Shown one piece after another: positions 46,222 through 57,383 of a DNA stretch of 64,000 nucleotides. A program made the position numbers and the translations under genes. The notes below the pieces were generated by a model that ran no database searches, was not told the DNA's origin, and saw only the letters and a list, made by a program, of their open reading frames with translations. Source of the stretch: Cryptomeria japonica. Taxonomy: Eukaryota; Streptophyta; Pinopsida; Cupressales; Cupressaceae. Numbering within the stretch: the first letter of the stretch is position 1; each line of letters starts with the position of its first letter. Location: positions 373,339,009-373,403,008 of the forward strand of contig NC_081415.1 in the NCBI RefSeq assembly GCF_030272615.1, read 5' to 3'.

Positions 46222-48235
46222 TTAATCAGAGTCAGAGTTAGAATCAATAGAGTGAACGACTACTTGTGAGACAACTGGGACATCAACTTCAGCTGGGCGT
46301 GATACTTCTTCTTCCTGTACTTCCTCTTGTTGAGGAATTTCACCTTCTTTGACCTCTTTTCCCTTTCCAGCTTCACTATCAGGGGGTTGTTCTGACTCTT
46401 TCGTCACTGCTTCCTGTGATGCTGATGATGATTCACCCTTCTTTGCCCCTTTAACTGTAAATTTGATTTTGGGCCCTTTACCCTTTGATTATACCACAGG
46501 AGCTGAAGATAGTGCTTGTGAGTCTGCCCTGCTCTTGGTTCTTGTTTTAGCTATCGTTGTCTTGCCCAATGGACCATCACTGTTGTCATCATCTCCTGAA
46601 CTAGTGGGAAACTATTTCATCCTGAGATTCTTCTTTAGCAACCAAGCATTGGTGTTTTCTAAGATGGGGGAGATCCTTTGCGTAATGGACTTGCTTTCCT
46701 TCTTTGACCATTGCACAATTGGAAGTGGAGAATCGACAATCTTCTTCTCATAATAAACAGGATCCACTATGTCATCCGTGTCTTCCATAGTCATTGGGAT
46801 CTTAGCTAGATCCAGATTTTCAATTTGTTTTAGAGTAAGGCAGCTGAAATTCATCCTTCTTATATCCTCCTCATTCTGACAATCCGCCCAAACATCCTCA
46901 AACCTGTAAACATGAGTGTATGTCCTTTTGAGTTTGCTCTTTATACCCTGAAAATCAAAATCGGTTCGGGCCTTGAATCTTCTCATGGTATTCCACTGCA
47001 TTTCTTCCTCCATATTTTTGGCTTTAGGGTTGGTTAGCATCGAAAACCTGCCAATTGACTCTGGGAATTTCAGCCCAGTCTTATGTGCTTGTGATTATTT
47101 CTCATGCACATTAATCAGTTGTCTGCACAACTCCATAAGGATGATTTTATCTGAAGGGAACCTTGGAAGAATGAAGGGCTCACCTGAGAAGCATCCAATT
47201 CGGATATAGGTGAATGTGGGAAATTGTAGAAATACACACCCAAAATGAGACACCCTGCTGTAAGCAGCCTCTGATATTCTTCTCTTCTGCAGGCCTTTAT
47301 CAAAAATGCACTTCCATACAACAAAGAAGGCATCATTAACCCTCCTGTAATGATTACCTTGATTTTTGATAGTTAGTTGATCATAGTACTCCCAAACGGG
47401 CACCAATCTTTTGTCACCCTTGGTAGACAAGCCTGGATATTGCCTCATTGAAGTAGCTGCGTAGACCAGGTAAGAGGTCATATAAAACTTCAGTGTTACC
47501 TTGACCTCTTTCAATTGGGTGCAAAGTGCATCACTGATTTGTTCTCCCCAATCAATTCTTGCAGCTCCCTTTCTGATTATATTCATGTAGTAAATCATCC
47601 AGCTTTGGAAATAATGAGTCTTTTAATCCTCTCACTCTGGATAACATGGCGACCATGTCATTATATTCCTCATTAAAATCACTCCTGTGGAAAGACTTAG
47701 GCCATTCTGAGGTGAGGGAAGATCTAGCAGTAGAGAGATAAACAATATTGATCACCTTTTTGCATTTATCCTCATGTTTCTCGTAGTACTCTTGAGCACT
47801 CTCTTGAGAAATATCAGCTACTTCTTCAGCTGATGAGCCTTTGAAAACACTATTGAAGAATACACTGTCTAGAGTCATGATGACCTTCTAATCATCATCT
47901 TTTACTTGCCTTGTACTTGGATCAAAGTTATCAACCACTGCTAGTACAAATTCAAGATCGTGAGCTGCGACTGGAAAAGATGCATACTTATGTAGCTCAG
48001 ATTTGATTAAATTGGTCAGGCATGCATGAGCCTTTTGAACCCGGTCAACAAACTCTTGCATGTCAACATGCCCAATTTTGGTGTCCCTAATCTCCTTAAT
48101 GTTTGAGTCCATTGAACTCTCAGGGTACATATTCAAGTACCCATCGTACTTGTATTTCATCTTTTTTGATGATGCTTTACTTGGAGAAGGTTGTCTTGAG
48201 GAAGACTCGGGCTTGTTGTGAGAGAGATTTGACAT
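46222..48235 (-). pseudogene. Large ORF B, N-terminal half with helical domain (family unknown)
   Basis: The first ATG in phase is 48235 (MSNLSHNKPESSS). Earlier open codons use a non-ATG start. The frame is broken by a TAG near 47886, a one-base slip near 47570, a TAA near 47094, a TAG near 46611 and a TAA near 46221; otherwise the two halves read as one protein of about 1,200 residues. The first 100 residues are polar; the folded part contains EFVDRVQKAHACLTNLI, FYMTSYLVYAATSM and RIGCFSGEPFILPRFPSDK. It resembles unnamed plant proteins carried by pol-less retroelements, but no domain name is secure. No polymerase, integrase or protease motif is present. An array of palindromes lies just upstream. 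Confidence 0.6.
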
Positions 48236-48405
48236 TCGTGCACAATGACTGCATTCAACATTGATGATTAGCCATTCATCATTATCAAAAATCAATTTTT
48301 CTCAAATGGATCAAAAAATGGGACTCAGAATAGGCTTATGAGTAAAACTGCCAAAAACAGTAGGTCGGGGAAAAAAGTCCAAACTGCTCTTTTTGAAAAC
48401 AAAAA

Positions 48406-49483
48406 TTGCACATCGGACTTTAAAGTCTGAAGTGCAATCTGGGAAAAATAACCTGCACAACGGACTTTAAAGTCTGATGTGCAGACTCCGGGGAAATCAA
48501 TAACACATCAGACTTTAAAGTCCGATGTGTAGGGGGAAATTAAAACAAGCACATCGGACAGTCCGATGTGCAATTTGGTATGCTTAAACTGGCACATCGG
48601 ACTTTAAAGTCCGATGTGCACCATGGGAAAGATTAAGGAGCACATCAAACTTTAAAGTCTGATGTGCTTGCTTAAGGGAAAAACATTTGGTTGACATGTC
48701 GGGTTTTAAAACCCAACATGTCAACCCCTACCCCTCCGCATACTGGATTTTAAAGTCCGATATGTGGAGGTTAAGATCCCGCATATCGAACTTTAAAACC
48801 CGATATGCGGAGATAACTTTTCTCCAACCGCACACCAGACTTTAAAGTCCGATGTGTGGCTGTAGAAAAGAGCTTCGAAAGGCAAGAAGGGAGGAGAAAT
48901 CGGATTTTAAAATCTGATTGCTCTTCCGACACACACAAAGCAAAACAACAAAAACAAAAAGAAAAAGAAAAACAAACAAGGAAGAAAGCAAACGCAAAAA
49001 AGAAACCTGAAAGAGAGAAAAAAAAATGAGACCCTACCTCTTCCAATTCGCCGATGAAAAAGGATCTGACAATCGGGCAAGGGAAATCTGAATCATGATG
49101 AGTAGGAGTAGAGGAGGGCGCGCGGAAGAAGAAAACAGAGCATAATGAAAATTAAAATGTGTAAAATTAACTTTAAAAAAGCTTTAAGAAAACCCTAATT
49201 AGCAATAAATGCTAATTATTACAACTCGCAGTTGCATGTCGGGTTATAAAGTCCGACATGCAAGCCAGGGACACTTGCACGTCGGACTTTAAAGTTTGAC
49301 ATGCAACTTAGGAAGCAAATCACCTGCAGTTCGGACTTTAAAGTCCAAACTGTAGGCAAAGACAACCTACAGTTCGGACTTTAAAGTCCTCACTACAGGC
49401 TGAGGCAAACTGCAGTTCGGACTTTAAAGTCCGCACTGCAGGTTAAAACCTCATGCAGTTCAGACTTTAAAGTCCGAACTGCA
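48406..49483 (-). repeat. Array of 17 palindromes upstream of ORF B
   Basis: Eleven copies between 48406 and 48919 and six between 49232 and 49483, each 22-34 bp and almost perfectly self-complementary around the core GGACTTTAAAGTCC. Starts are 48406, 48454, 48503, 48549, 48592, 48640, 48691, 48736, 48779, 48828, 48898, 49232, 49275, 49323, 49366, 49410 and 49454. The outer arms fall into groups (GCACATC, CCGCATA, TTGACATG or TTGCATG, CTGCAGTT), and both arms change together. Copy 4 lacks TTTAA but stays palindromic. The spacing is mostly 43-51 bases. In a minus-strand transcript all would lie in the 5' leader of ORF B as successive hairpins. Confidence 0.93.
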
Positions 49484-49801
49484 GGAAAAACTGCAAAGCT
49501 AGCAAACAAGGAAAACAATAAAAACGAAAGGAAACTAATGAAACGAACTAACTGACCAAGTCGATTAAGCTCTCCCAGAGACCATAAGGTACGAAACGGA
49601 CCAGTTTCGTAGGGTTGCCTCACGATTTTGGCCATGCTGAAATCGAGGACAACACAATGAAAGAACCAAAAGTCTACTTAAAGGAAATAATGTCCCTAAA
49701 GCAATGTACATGCTTACTATCTTGTACTTTTTAACTATGATCCCACATGTAAATTGAGTTAAATTCATATTAGAAATTGAGCAATAATGTAATTTTGAAT
49801 T
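49484..49801. other. Spacer, no gene seen
   Basis: AT-rich with no recognisable element end. Confidence 0.4.
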
Positions 49802-51610
49802 TGTGATGACCTAAAAAAATTGACCATAAATTTCCTTCACTTAAGCAAAAAGATTACATCAATATGCACAACCATGCCAATGATCTAAATTATCTCGATG
49901 ACTATCAACCAATAATTAATTAGTACAATAAAAATTATAATATGAAGCGACATCAAATTATAGCTTAATTTCTCAACAATCTAATAGGTGTAAAACTGCA
50001 ACCCCTCATTACAATATATACATACGAGTATCTTTGGCCATAAGCTACATTGACTCACTTGGCTAATAATGAAAGCAACACAGGGAAACATGAAATAAGA
50101 GTAGAAACACAAAACCACAAACATATCATTCATTCTTTCCATACTACAATAAGATACACATCTCTAATATGATAGTTATATTTTGATGTCCTACAAAACA
50201 AGAAATGTTATACATCCATAGACATAAATCACACAAAAAATTCATCATGATATGTTCCTACCTTGAATTTGACCAACATTGTTTATACCAACACTTCATG
50301 TTTTTTCTACAACTATGAATTCTATATGGACTAGGATGTTCTAAATTCTTTTTCAATTTAAACTTGCTATCCATCTCCTCTGACACTAGATTGCCTATTG
50401 TTCTACTATAGATTAATAACTTTGTAAACTCATACTTTTAATCTTACACATAATCCTAAATGAATTCTACCTTGCATTGATCCCTCTTTCTCCATACCAT
50501 TTAGCTTCAACAACACTACTTTCATGACTAGTGAGTTGCCTCTTTCTAGTACATATTTTGAAATTAAAGTGATCCTTTCAATCCTTCATCAATAAATGTG
50601 GCTCTTCTATTGGTACTTCCTCATGAAATTCCTCCGCATGTCACATCCTCATGTCACCTATGTTAATTAATTTCAATCAATTAACTAATTTTATGATTCC
50701 TACAAATCACCTATTTTAACTATTTTAAATTCCTCATGTCACATCCTCCTAAATTTTCCAGTTACATCATAATCTTTCATTAAGTCACCTAATCATTTGT
50801 GCATCCCTAATCACCTTGATTAAGGATGAGTCAAATCTTTGCCATATATGAATTTCCCATCTCATCCTCCAATCTTAAATGCTACCCACTTTGATCCTTT
50901 CAAATAAATTCAAATTCTTTGAATCTCTCTATTCATCCTCTTCCCAAGGAATTTTTAATTATTTTTCTCATTTAGTCTTCCCACACAGATCCTCTTATTC
51001 TGGAATTTTTAATTCCTCTCCCCTTCCCCCAAGGAGTTTTATATTCCTTTTCTCTTTCAAATGTACTTGGAGAACTCTTCTCCATGTACCTTGAGAGGTG
51101 TGGAGACAAGAAATGTCTCGGTTCCCACACCTTTTCCTCTCAATCCTCTCCCACTCTTTCTTTCAATCCTAGCCCTCCATTTCGAATTCAATCTTGGTTC
51201 TCCATTTTGGCCTCCTCTAATCTATAAATTGGAGTCTCATCTCCTCAGAAATCATTCACTTCCATTGCATTCTTATGCTACTCTTTTATTCCCATATCCA
51301 CTCTTCATGTAATCTTATGTGGATAAATTGAGCTTAGAATCATCCATATATCATCCATACTATAGTTATTTTTCTTCTCACTTAATCACTTAGCCATTTC
51401 ATCACCCATCCACTCACCAATCTAGCTATTGTTGTTGTGTTGTGGAGAGCAATCCACACCTAATCTTGGAGCCAATCCAAACAAGTTGAGGGGCTCATCC
51501 TCAACGTCACCAAAGGCTCAATCCGAGGGAGGAGAGGAAGGTATAAGAGTTCTCATTTGCATTTGTTTTATGATTTTATGAATATTGTATGCATTTTATT
51601 CCTCTAATCA
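49802..51610 (+). repeat. Putative 5' LTR of Ty3/gypsy element B
   Basis: The start TGTGATGACCTAAAAAAATT resembles the element A LTR start on its own strand (TGTGTATACACCTAAAAATG). A TATA word (CTATAAATTGGAG, about 51222) is followed by pyrimidine-rich text and then by a PBS-like sequence at 51627. The region 50700-51330 is pyrimidine-rich. The exact right end (…CTAATCA, about 51610) is uncertain, and there is no second copy in the window to confirm it. Confidence 0.45.
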
Positions 51611-51626
51611 TTTTCTCGTCCTTCTT

Positions 51627-51647
51627 TTGGCATGCTCGATGGGACCC
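51627..51647 (+). promoter_or_regulatory. PBS-like sequence of element B
   Basis: TTTGGCATGCTCGATGGGAC resembles the TTGGCGCCC...GGGGCCC site of element A and other Ty3/gypsy primer sites, with changes at GCG. It follows the putative LTR directly. Confidence 0.45.
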
Positions 51648-52451
51648 ACGTCTCAGTTACTAATCTTTTTTTTTGAGATTTTGTGAAGTTTTAGCTATAG
51701 GTTTCTGGTTCGGCATCTCTGACTGCAAAACGACGTCTTCGTGTCTGCTAGATTGGTGTCTTCGTTGTGCTTTGCTGTATGCATCCTAAATTAAAAAAAA
51801 TTCTTGCTTTGTTTTGCAGGGCTTGTAAATTAGCGTCTACGTTTTGGGATTTGGCGTCTCTACTTTCAATGTCTTTAGACACTTTTTCTTGAGATTTTTT
51901 CATTTTTATTAATTCAAAAGCACAAAAACAACTAAAAACTCATCTAAAATCACAAAATATTTAAATTAGGTGATTTACAATCTCTTATATTCAGGTTTTT
52001 AGTAGATATTTAAAATTTTAGGCTACCTTAGTACTTTTTGGGCTAATCGACGCATTAGCATCTACGGAAATGGCCAATGTTTGCACTTTGGTTCAGTATC
52101 TAGGCACGACTTGGTTTCCCGAATGTTTTTGAAATTTAAAAATTTGAATTCGTACACTTAATGTTTTCACTCATAGTAGTGTTTTAACATGTGCGCAGAT
52201 GAGTAACTTTTGCGCTTTACAACATCTTTGCAGGTAATAAATTCACAGTCAGTTTTCAAATTTAAATTTCAAAATATTTTTCCCGCTTTTTCTATTTTAT
52301 AGTTCAAGCCCTACATCGGCGTCTGCGCTTGTGCTTTGGCATTTGCACTGAGGCTATTAAGGGTTTTGTGTGCTGATCAAATTTGAGTTTTGCAGGCCTT
52401 AATCGTGTGTCCAAGTCAAAATTTTCAGACTAGTAATCTGTTTTTACATCT
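51648..52451 (+). repeat. Leader of element B with recurring GCGTCT words
   Basis: Words of the type GGCGTCTACG recur: GACGTCTTCG (about 51732), GGTGTCTTCG (about 51755), AGCGTCTACG (51832), GGCGTCTCTAC (51853), GCATCTACGG (about 52068) and GGCGTCTGCG (about 52318). They are often followed by TTTTGGGATTTGG-like text. The spacing is irregular. The leader is cut at 52451 by the chromovirus LTR. Confidence 0.5.
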
Positions 52452-53115
52452 TGTCATGCCCAAAATTTAGGGCAAAAACGGAACGATTTTTTTTTTTAAA
52501 TACTAATTAATTAACAAGTTTGCTCACACGACAAGCGTTAATGAATTTGCCATAACTATATTCGAGCTAATTCTGAAACAAACCAAGCATCGATTATTGT
52601 TTAATTTTATTTGCGGAAATCTAACTGGTCTAATTTTATCTCCACGAGATACCTAGTCATTAAATTTTATTAAAATCAGTCACATTAAAGAAGTAGGAGA
52701 GGAAGATTACTTCAATCTCCAATAAGACCATGTAGTCTAAACATCCATTTTTATTTAGATGATTATAATAATCGTTTTCAGTGTCATTTAATTTGGATAA
52801 TTAAATCTACAAGGGTAAAGTTATTTACGAGTAGCTATTACTCGCCTTTAGAATGCCAATTAAAATTTATCCATTCTAACCTCAAATGGAATGGGTTTAA
52901 ATTTTCTCCTTTTAAAAATCCAATTTAACATTTTAATGCTCTAATTAAATTAACTAGGGCATAATCACATTAAATACATATAAAATTATAAGGCTAGGCT
53001 TAAAATCTTAGATTTATATAATTCACTTTCCTTTTACTTTCTATTTGGTATTCATACGGAGGTATTTAAATATTTAAACCTCTATTAAATACTTACACCA
53101 AAAATATAATCAGTA

Positions 53116-53133
53116 TATATATATATATATATA
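53116..53133. repeat. (TA)n microsatellite
   Basis: A short run of TA dinucleotides in the AT-rich part of the LTR. Confidence 0.9.
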
Positions 53134-53404
53134 TCCTTTAAAAAAAAATGTCTTTCCAAAATAATAGTCAATATGCCTTCCAACTCTAATTAGGGATTTC
53201 TTTTTTTTTTCTATATAAAATGGCTCTAATTAAATTAATTTAAAACATATTGTTTTACTTACCCTAGCCCTACCTGGGCTAGGGTTTAATCTCTTTTTTC
53301 TTGTCGACTACCATTTATCTACCATAGGGCCGAAACCCCCATGGCGGCAGCCATTTTTTTTTGTTGCAGGTTTTGATTTCACGAAGGGGCGACGGCCGAG
53401 GGCG

Positions 53405-53606
53405 CCACTGTGTGTACACACAGTGGCGGTGCGACACCATTGTGTGTCCACACAGTGGGAGCCGCTGGCGGCTCACACCACTGTGTGTCCACATAGTGGC
53501 GGCCGCGGCCGACACTGTGTGTCCACACAGTGGGAGCCGAAGCGGCCCACACTGTGTGTTCGCACAGTGAAAGCCGCGCGGCCCACACTGTGTGTACACA
53601 CAGTGG
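53405..53606. repeat. Array of six CACTGTGTG palindromes
   Basis: Copies start at 53405, 53437, 53478, 53512, 53549 and 53585, each 22 bp: CACTGTGTG, a centre such as TAC, TCC or TCG, then CACACAGTG. The first copy is a perfect 22-bp palindrome and the sixth is perfect except at its outermost base; the others differ by one to three bases. The spacers of 10-19 bp are very GC-rich (GGCCGCGGCC, CGCTGGCGGC), unlike the AT-rich surroundings. Confidence 0.92.
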
Positions 53607-53797
53607 GGTCCGCGTGCCTCCAAAAACCCTCATTTTTTTTTTTTAAATATTTAAAAAAAAAAAATATTTTATATAAATATATATATATTTATATAAATTT
53701 ATAAATATAAAAATTATAACTGTGTAAATATATAAATATATATATATTTTTTTTCAATAAGTTTTACATGCAAATTTTTTTTTAAACAAAATATATA

Positions 53798-53850
53798 TAC
53801 ATACATACATACATACATACATACATACATACATACATACATACACACAC

Positions 53851-53905
<55 letters not shown>

Positions 53906-53942
53906 CATATATATATACATACATATATATATATATATATAT
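53798..53942. repeat. (TACA)n and (TA)n microsatellites
   Basis: About eleven ATAC/TACA tetranucleotides followed by interrupted TA dinucleotides to 53941. They create spurious tyrosine- and isoleucine-rich frames. Confidence 0.95.
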
Positions 53943-53999
53943 TTGGCATGTAAGCTCAGGCTCCTCTTTTATTTCTTTTTTCTATTTTATTTGCTGATA

Positions 54000-56440
54000 A
54001 AAAGAATGAAGTAAATCTATTGCTAAGCTTTTTATCAACTCTATTTAGAAATACAATTTAGAAATATAATTTAGGAAATACTATTAGAAATACAATATAC
54101 TTTTCTATGATAAATACATTCATTGATTTTCTGCAATTAAAATGGAGATAGATTCTCAGCTAAAAAGGGTAACTCAGATTTAATAAAACTGATTTTCTTT
54201 TTTTTTTTTCATATAACAACAGAAGCTTTTGCAAGCAAATCAAAGCAAACCCTTTACTTTTCAGAATAGAAATAGAAACATATCAGGCTTTTTACAACTC
54301 TATCGATATTCTACAAATATCACATGATGTTCCTTTAATAATCTACAATATTAAATCTCATGTCTTATCTCAAAATTACAACTTGCCTCTCATTCAACGA
54401 ATGAGGGTATTTTTCTACTATCAAATTTAAACAAATAACTGCAAATGGATTTAAGTATCTTCAACAATAATCTTCTGCATCTTTTCACAGTTCCTATTCT
54501 CTTCTCCTGACTTTCCTGCATAATAAAACACAAAATGACCACGGAGTGCTCACCTCCCAACCTAGGCTAACTGGTAGCCACCCCTGAGCTTGGAGAACCA
54601 ATACCTAGACGGGTAACAAACAGGCAAACACATAGAAGACAAAATACATACAAATATTCAGACACACTCCCAACCTGGCTTCACAGCACCACACCTTGGT
54701 GATGATCTTTTCAAGGGTGGTAGTGGACCAATACCCTGAGGAGAACTGCAAGTATGGAAAAACAAGTAGCCACCTCATGGCACAATAAATGTATCAAGAA
54801 TCTCAACCCCATATTCCTTATGCCCCCCAAAGGCATTCTAGCCTTATATCCCTCCTTATGACCCCCATTGCACAAACAGGCCATACATCAAGGGTCACAC
54901 AAAGATCCCTTGTGATCGCTCTCAAACGAGAGTCTCTCACTCGAGGGTTGTCACTGCTACCACCCACAAGATCCTCTTCTCTCCCAAGAGTAAGAGGTCT
55001 TGAGAAAACTCCCAAATCACAACAAAGCATAATGCAAGATTTTCAAATGAAATTTTAAAACAAGACATATAAAAAAAACACAGATTTCTTTCACCAAATC
55101 ATACACTCAAACACATGCAAGAAAATAACCATTTTAAAGAATGATCAAACCAACCTTAATCTGCCCAATGGTAGTTTTGAAATTTGAGGAAGAGCTGCCC
55201 AATCCACAATTCTTCTTTCTTCTACCCTTAGTCAATTTTTCTATTCCAAAACTATTCTTTTTCTTTTCAAAATTTCTCTTGTCTCCAAAAATGGAGAGTG
55301 GGTGATTACCCTCCAATTCCCAAAAATCTTGCTTAAGAAGCTCATTCTCTGAGTTCTCACAAGTTTCTAAAAACCAAAAAAAAGAAAGAAAAGCAGAATG
55401 CAAAAAGACTCTCATTCCAAAAGGAAAAATCTCAATTAGATTTAAACTTCTAATTTTCAATTTTCGTACAACTCAAAAAAGCCAATTTTTAAAGCGTTAA
55501 AAAGATCATTAAAAAGTAGAAACTTGCCTAAAATTACCCCTCACCCCTAGGTATACCTTATGGGCTTTAGGAAGCCCTATTAAACTACCCCTAGGTGTTC
55601 ATTTAACCCATTTTAAACCCCTCCGAAGTTTATTTTTGGGTCAAACATATGTTGACCACTCCAAAGATTATATTCCCAAAGTATTTATGACAACACATTA
55701 TATTATTTAAGAAAAACTATAGTTAAACACTTTCCCACCAAGAGACACAAATAAAACATTTAAATTTAAATCCACACATGTGTCAAGTGACACAAATAAA
55801 ACACTTTTACAAATTAAAACATGGAATTGTCTCTTGTGGTTTTTTACACATTAAATTTAAATAACACTTAACACTCATGCAACATATACTATTACGAATA
55901 AAATACAACACAAACGGGGTGTTGTCTCTCCAAATAGACAAACCTTGGCTTACGAACATACATAAGTCTAGTTTTGGTTCTCCGTAATTTTTCATGGTCA
56001 CATGGTAAATTTCCTGCGCATCTCATTTAACACATTAGTACTTTCAAATATCCACATATAATATAATTCAAAGGAATAACAATACACATCATCACTTGCA
56101 TACAATTTTCATCAGCACAGATTAAATACATCTTTTATCAAGCAAAATTCTCATAAATAATTTCATCCCAATTCACATAAACTTAACCATACATCATAGT
56201 TCTATTATCATAGCAAAGTCTTGCAAATTAAATAACGACATCTATCATTGCAATATCATCCTATCTAACAATCGTGCAATGTTCTATCTCATAAAGCATA
56301 TAAGTAAATCATCAAAACATAGCAATGTTATCCAAATCTTGAAATCATATAAGTTCTAAGTCTCAAAATGCATCAAAATAAAGTATCCATAATAGTCTAA
56401 ATATAAAATCCACTGAATGTCAGACTGAGTCGAGGTGAGG
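54000..56440. other. Remainder of chromovirus LTR, no gene seen
   Basis: AT-rich with short frames only (54789-55058 and 55134-55460 have no recognisable product). Confidence 0.5.
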
Positions 56441-56447
56441 CCTCACA

Positions 56448-56459
56448 TCCTCGCCCTCT
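56448..56459 (-). promoter_or_regulatory. Polypurine tract of the chromovirus
   Basis: The minus strand reads AGAGGGCGAGGA between the pol stop codon (TAG, 56460-56458) and the LTR start TGTGAGG. Confidence 0.65.
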
Positions 56460-56883
56460 AGGCATGAACTTCCTCCTGGAGTTCGTTGAAGAGGTGGGGG
56501 TACTCTGATCTCATACGTGCTGCGTCCTCCCATGAAGCCGTAACCTCATCATAACAATCCCACTGGACCCTAACCTGGTCCAGCTCTCGACCTCGAAGGG
56601 CCAATGTCTGGCATGCCAAAATGCGAATGGGCTCCAAAGCTAGCTGCCCGTCCGACTCCACCTGCAAGGCATCCCAATCTAAAATGTGAGACTCATCATA
56701 GATATATTTTCTCAAAATTGAAATATGAAACACATCGTGGATGCGTGACAGGCTAGGTGGAAATGCTAAACGGTAGGCAACTGGGCCTATCCTCTCAAGA
56801 ATCTCAAAAGGTCCTACAAAGCGAGGTGCGAGCTTAGAACCCTTTCCGTAACGGATTGGACTCTTATGCGGTCGCACTCTCAA
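56458..56883 (-). pseudogene. Chromovirus integrase C-terminus with chromodomain (partial, enters gap)
   Basis: The 141-codon open frame continues into the N run, so its start is unknown. It begins within the GPY/F module of Ty3/gypsy integrase ([25 protein letters not shown], with [19 protein letters not shown]). It ends with a chromodomain-like segment ([29 protein letters not shown], then YPHLF). Chromodomain-bearing Ty3/gypsy elements (Tekay/Del and relatives) use it to direct insertion to particular chromatin. No stop interrupts the visible part, so this copy may be younger than its neighbours. Because the rest is in the gap, integrity of the whole gene is unknown. Confidence 0.88.
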
Positions 56884-57383
56884 NNNNNNNNNNNNNNNNN
56901 NNNNNNNNNNNNNNNNNNNNNNNNNNNNNNNNNNNNNNNNNNNNNNNNNNNNNNNNNNNNNNNNNNNNNNNNNNNNNNNNNNNNNNNNNNNNNNNNNNNN
57001 NNNNNNNNNNNNNNNNNNNNNNNNNNNNNNNNNNNNNNNNNNNNNNNNNNNNNNNNNNNNNNNNNNNNNNNNNNNNNNNNNNNNNNNNNNNNNNNNNNNN
57101 NNNNNNNNNNNNNNNNNNNNNNNNNNNNNNNNNNNNNNNNNNNNNNNNNNNNNNNNNNNNNNNNNNNNNNNNNNNNNNNNNNNNNNNNNNNNNNNNNNNN
57201 NNNNNNNNNNNNNNNNNNNNNNNNNNNNNNNNNNNNNNNNNNNNNNNNNNNNNNNNNNNNNNNNNNNNNNNNNNNNNNNNNNNNNNNNNNNNNNNNNNNN
57301 NNNNNNNNNNNNNNNNNNNNNNNNNNNNNNNNNNNNNNNNNNNNNNNNNNNNNNNNNNNNNNNNNNNNNNNNNNNNNNNNNNN
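56884..57383. other. Assembly gap of exactly 500 N
   Basis: A placeholder gap. The chromovirus pol and 5' LTR, and the start of element B gag, must lie in it if both elements are complete. Confidence 0.98.

Larger units (their letters stand above)
52452..56447 (-). repeat. Long 3' LTR of a minus-strand chromovirus
   Basis: On the minus strand it starts TGTGAGGCCTCACC at 56447, directly after a purine tract that follows the pol stop. The best matching end is GGGCATGACA at 52452, giving about 4.0 kb with TG...CA ends. It holds microsatellites, long A/T runs and the second palindrome array. The partner LTR is not in the window, so the 52452 end rests on the TGTCATGCCC motif alone. The segment could include a further insertion. 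Confidence 0.55.

Noticed and set aside
48406-49483. CRISPR-like array (repeats of ~30 bp with spacers)
   Set aside because: Repeats are whole palindromes with differing arms, spacers are not uniform, and the DNA is plant nuclear with no cas genes.
48771-49635. Minus-strand frames through the palindrome array
   Set aside because: Palindromes read as TLKS or DFKV in either direction and keep frames open; composition is low complexity and no domain is seen.
53315-53920. Frames through the CACTGTGTG array and the TACA/TA microsatellites
   Set aside because: Simple-sequence and palindromic artefacts without domains.
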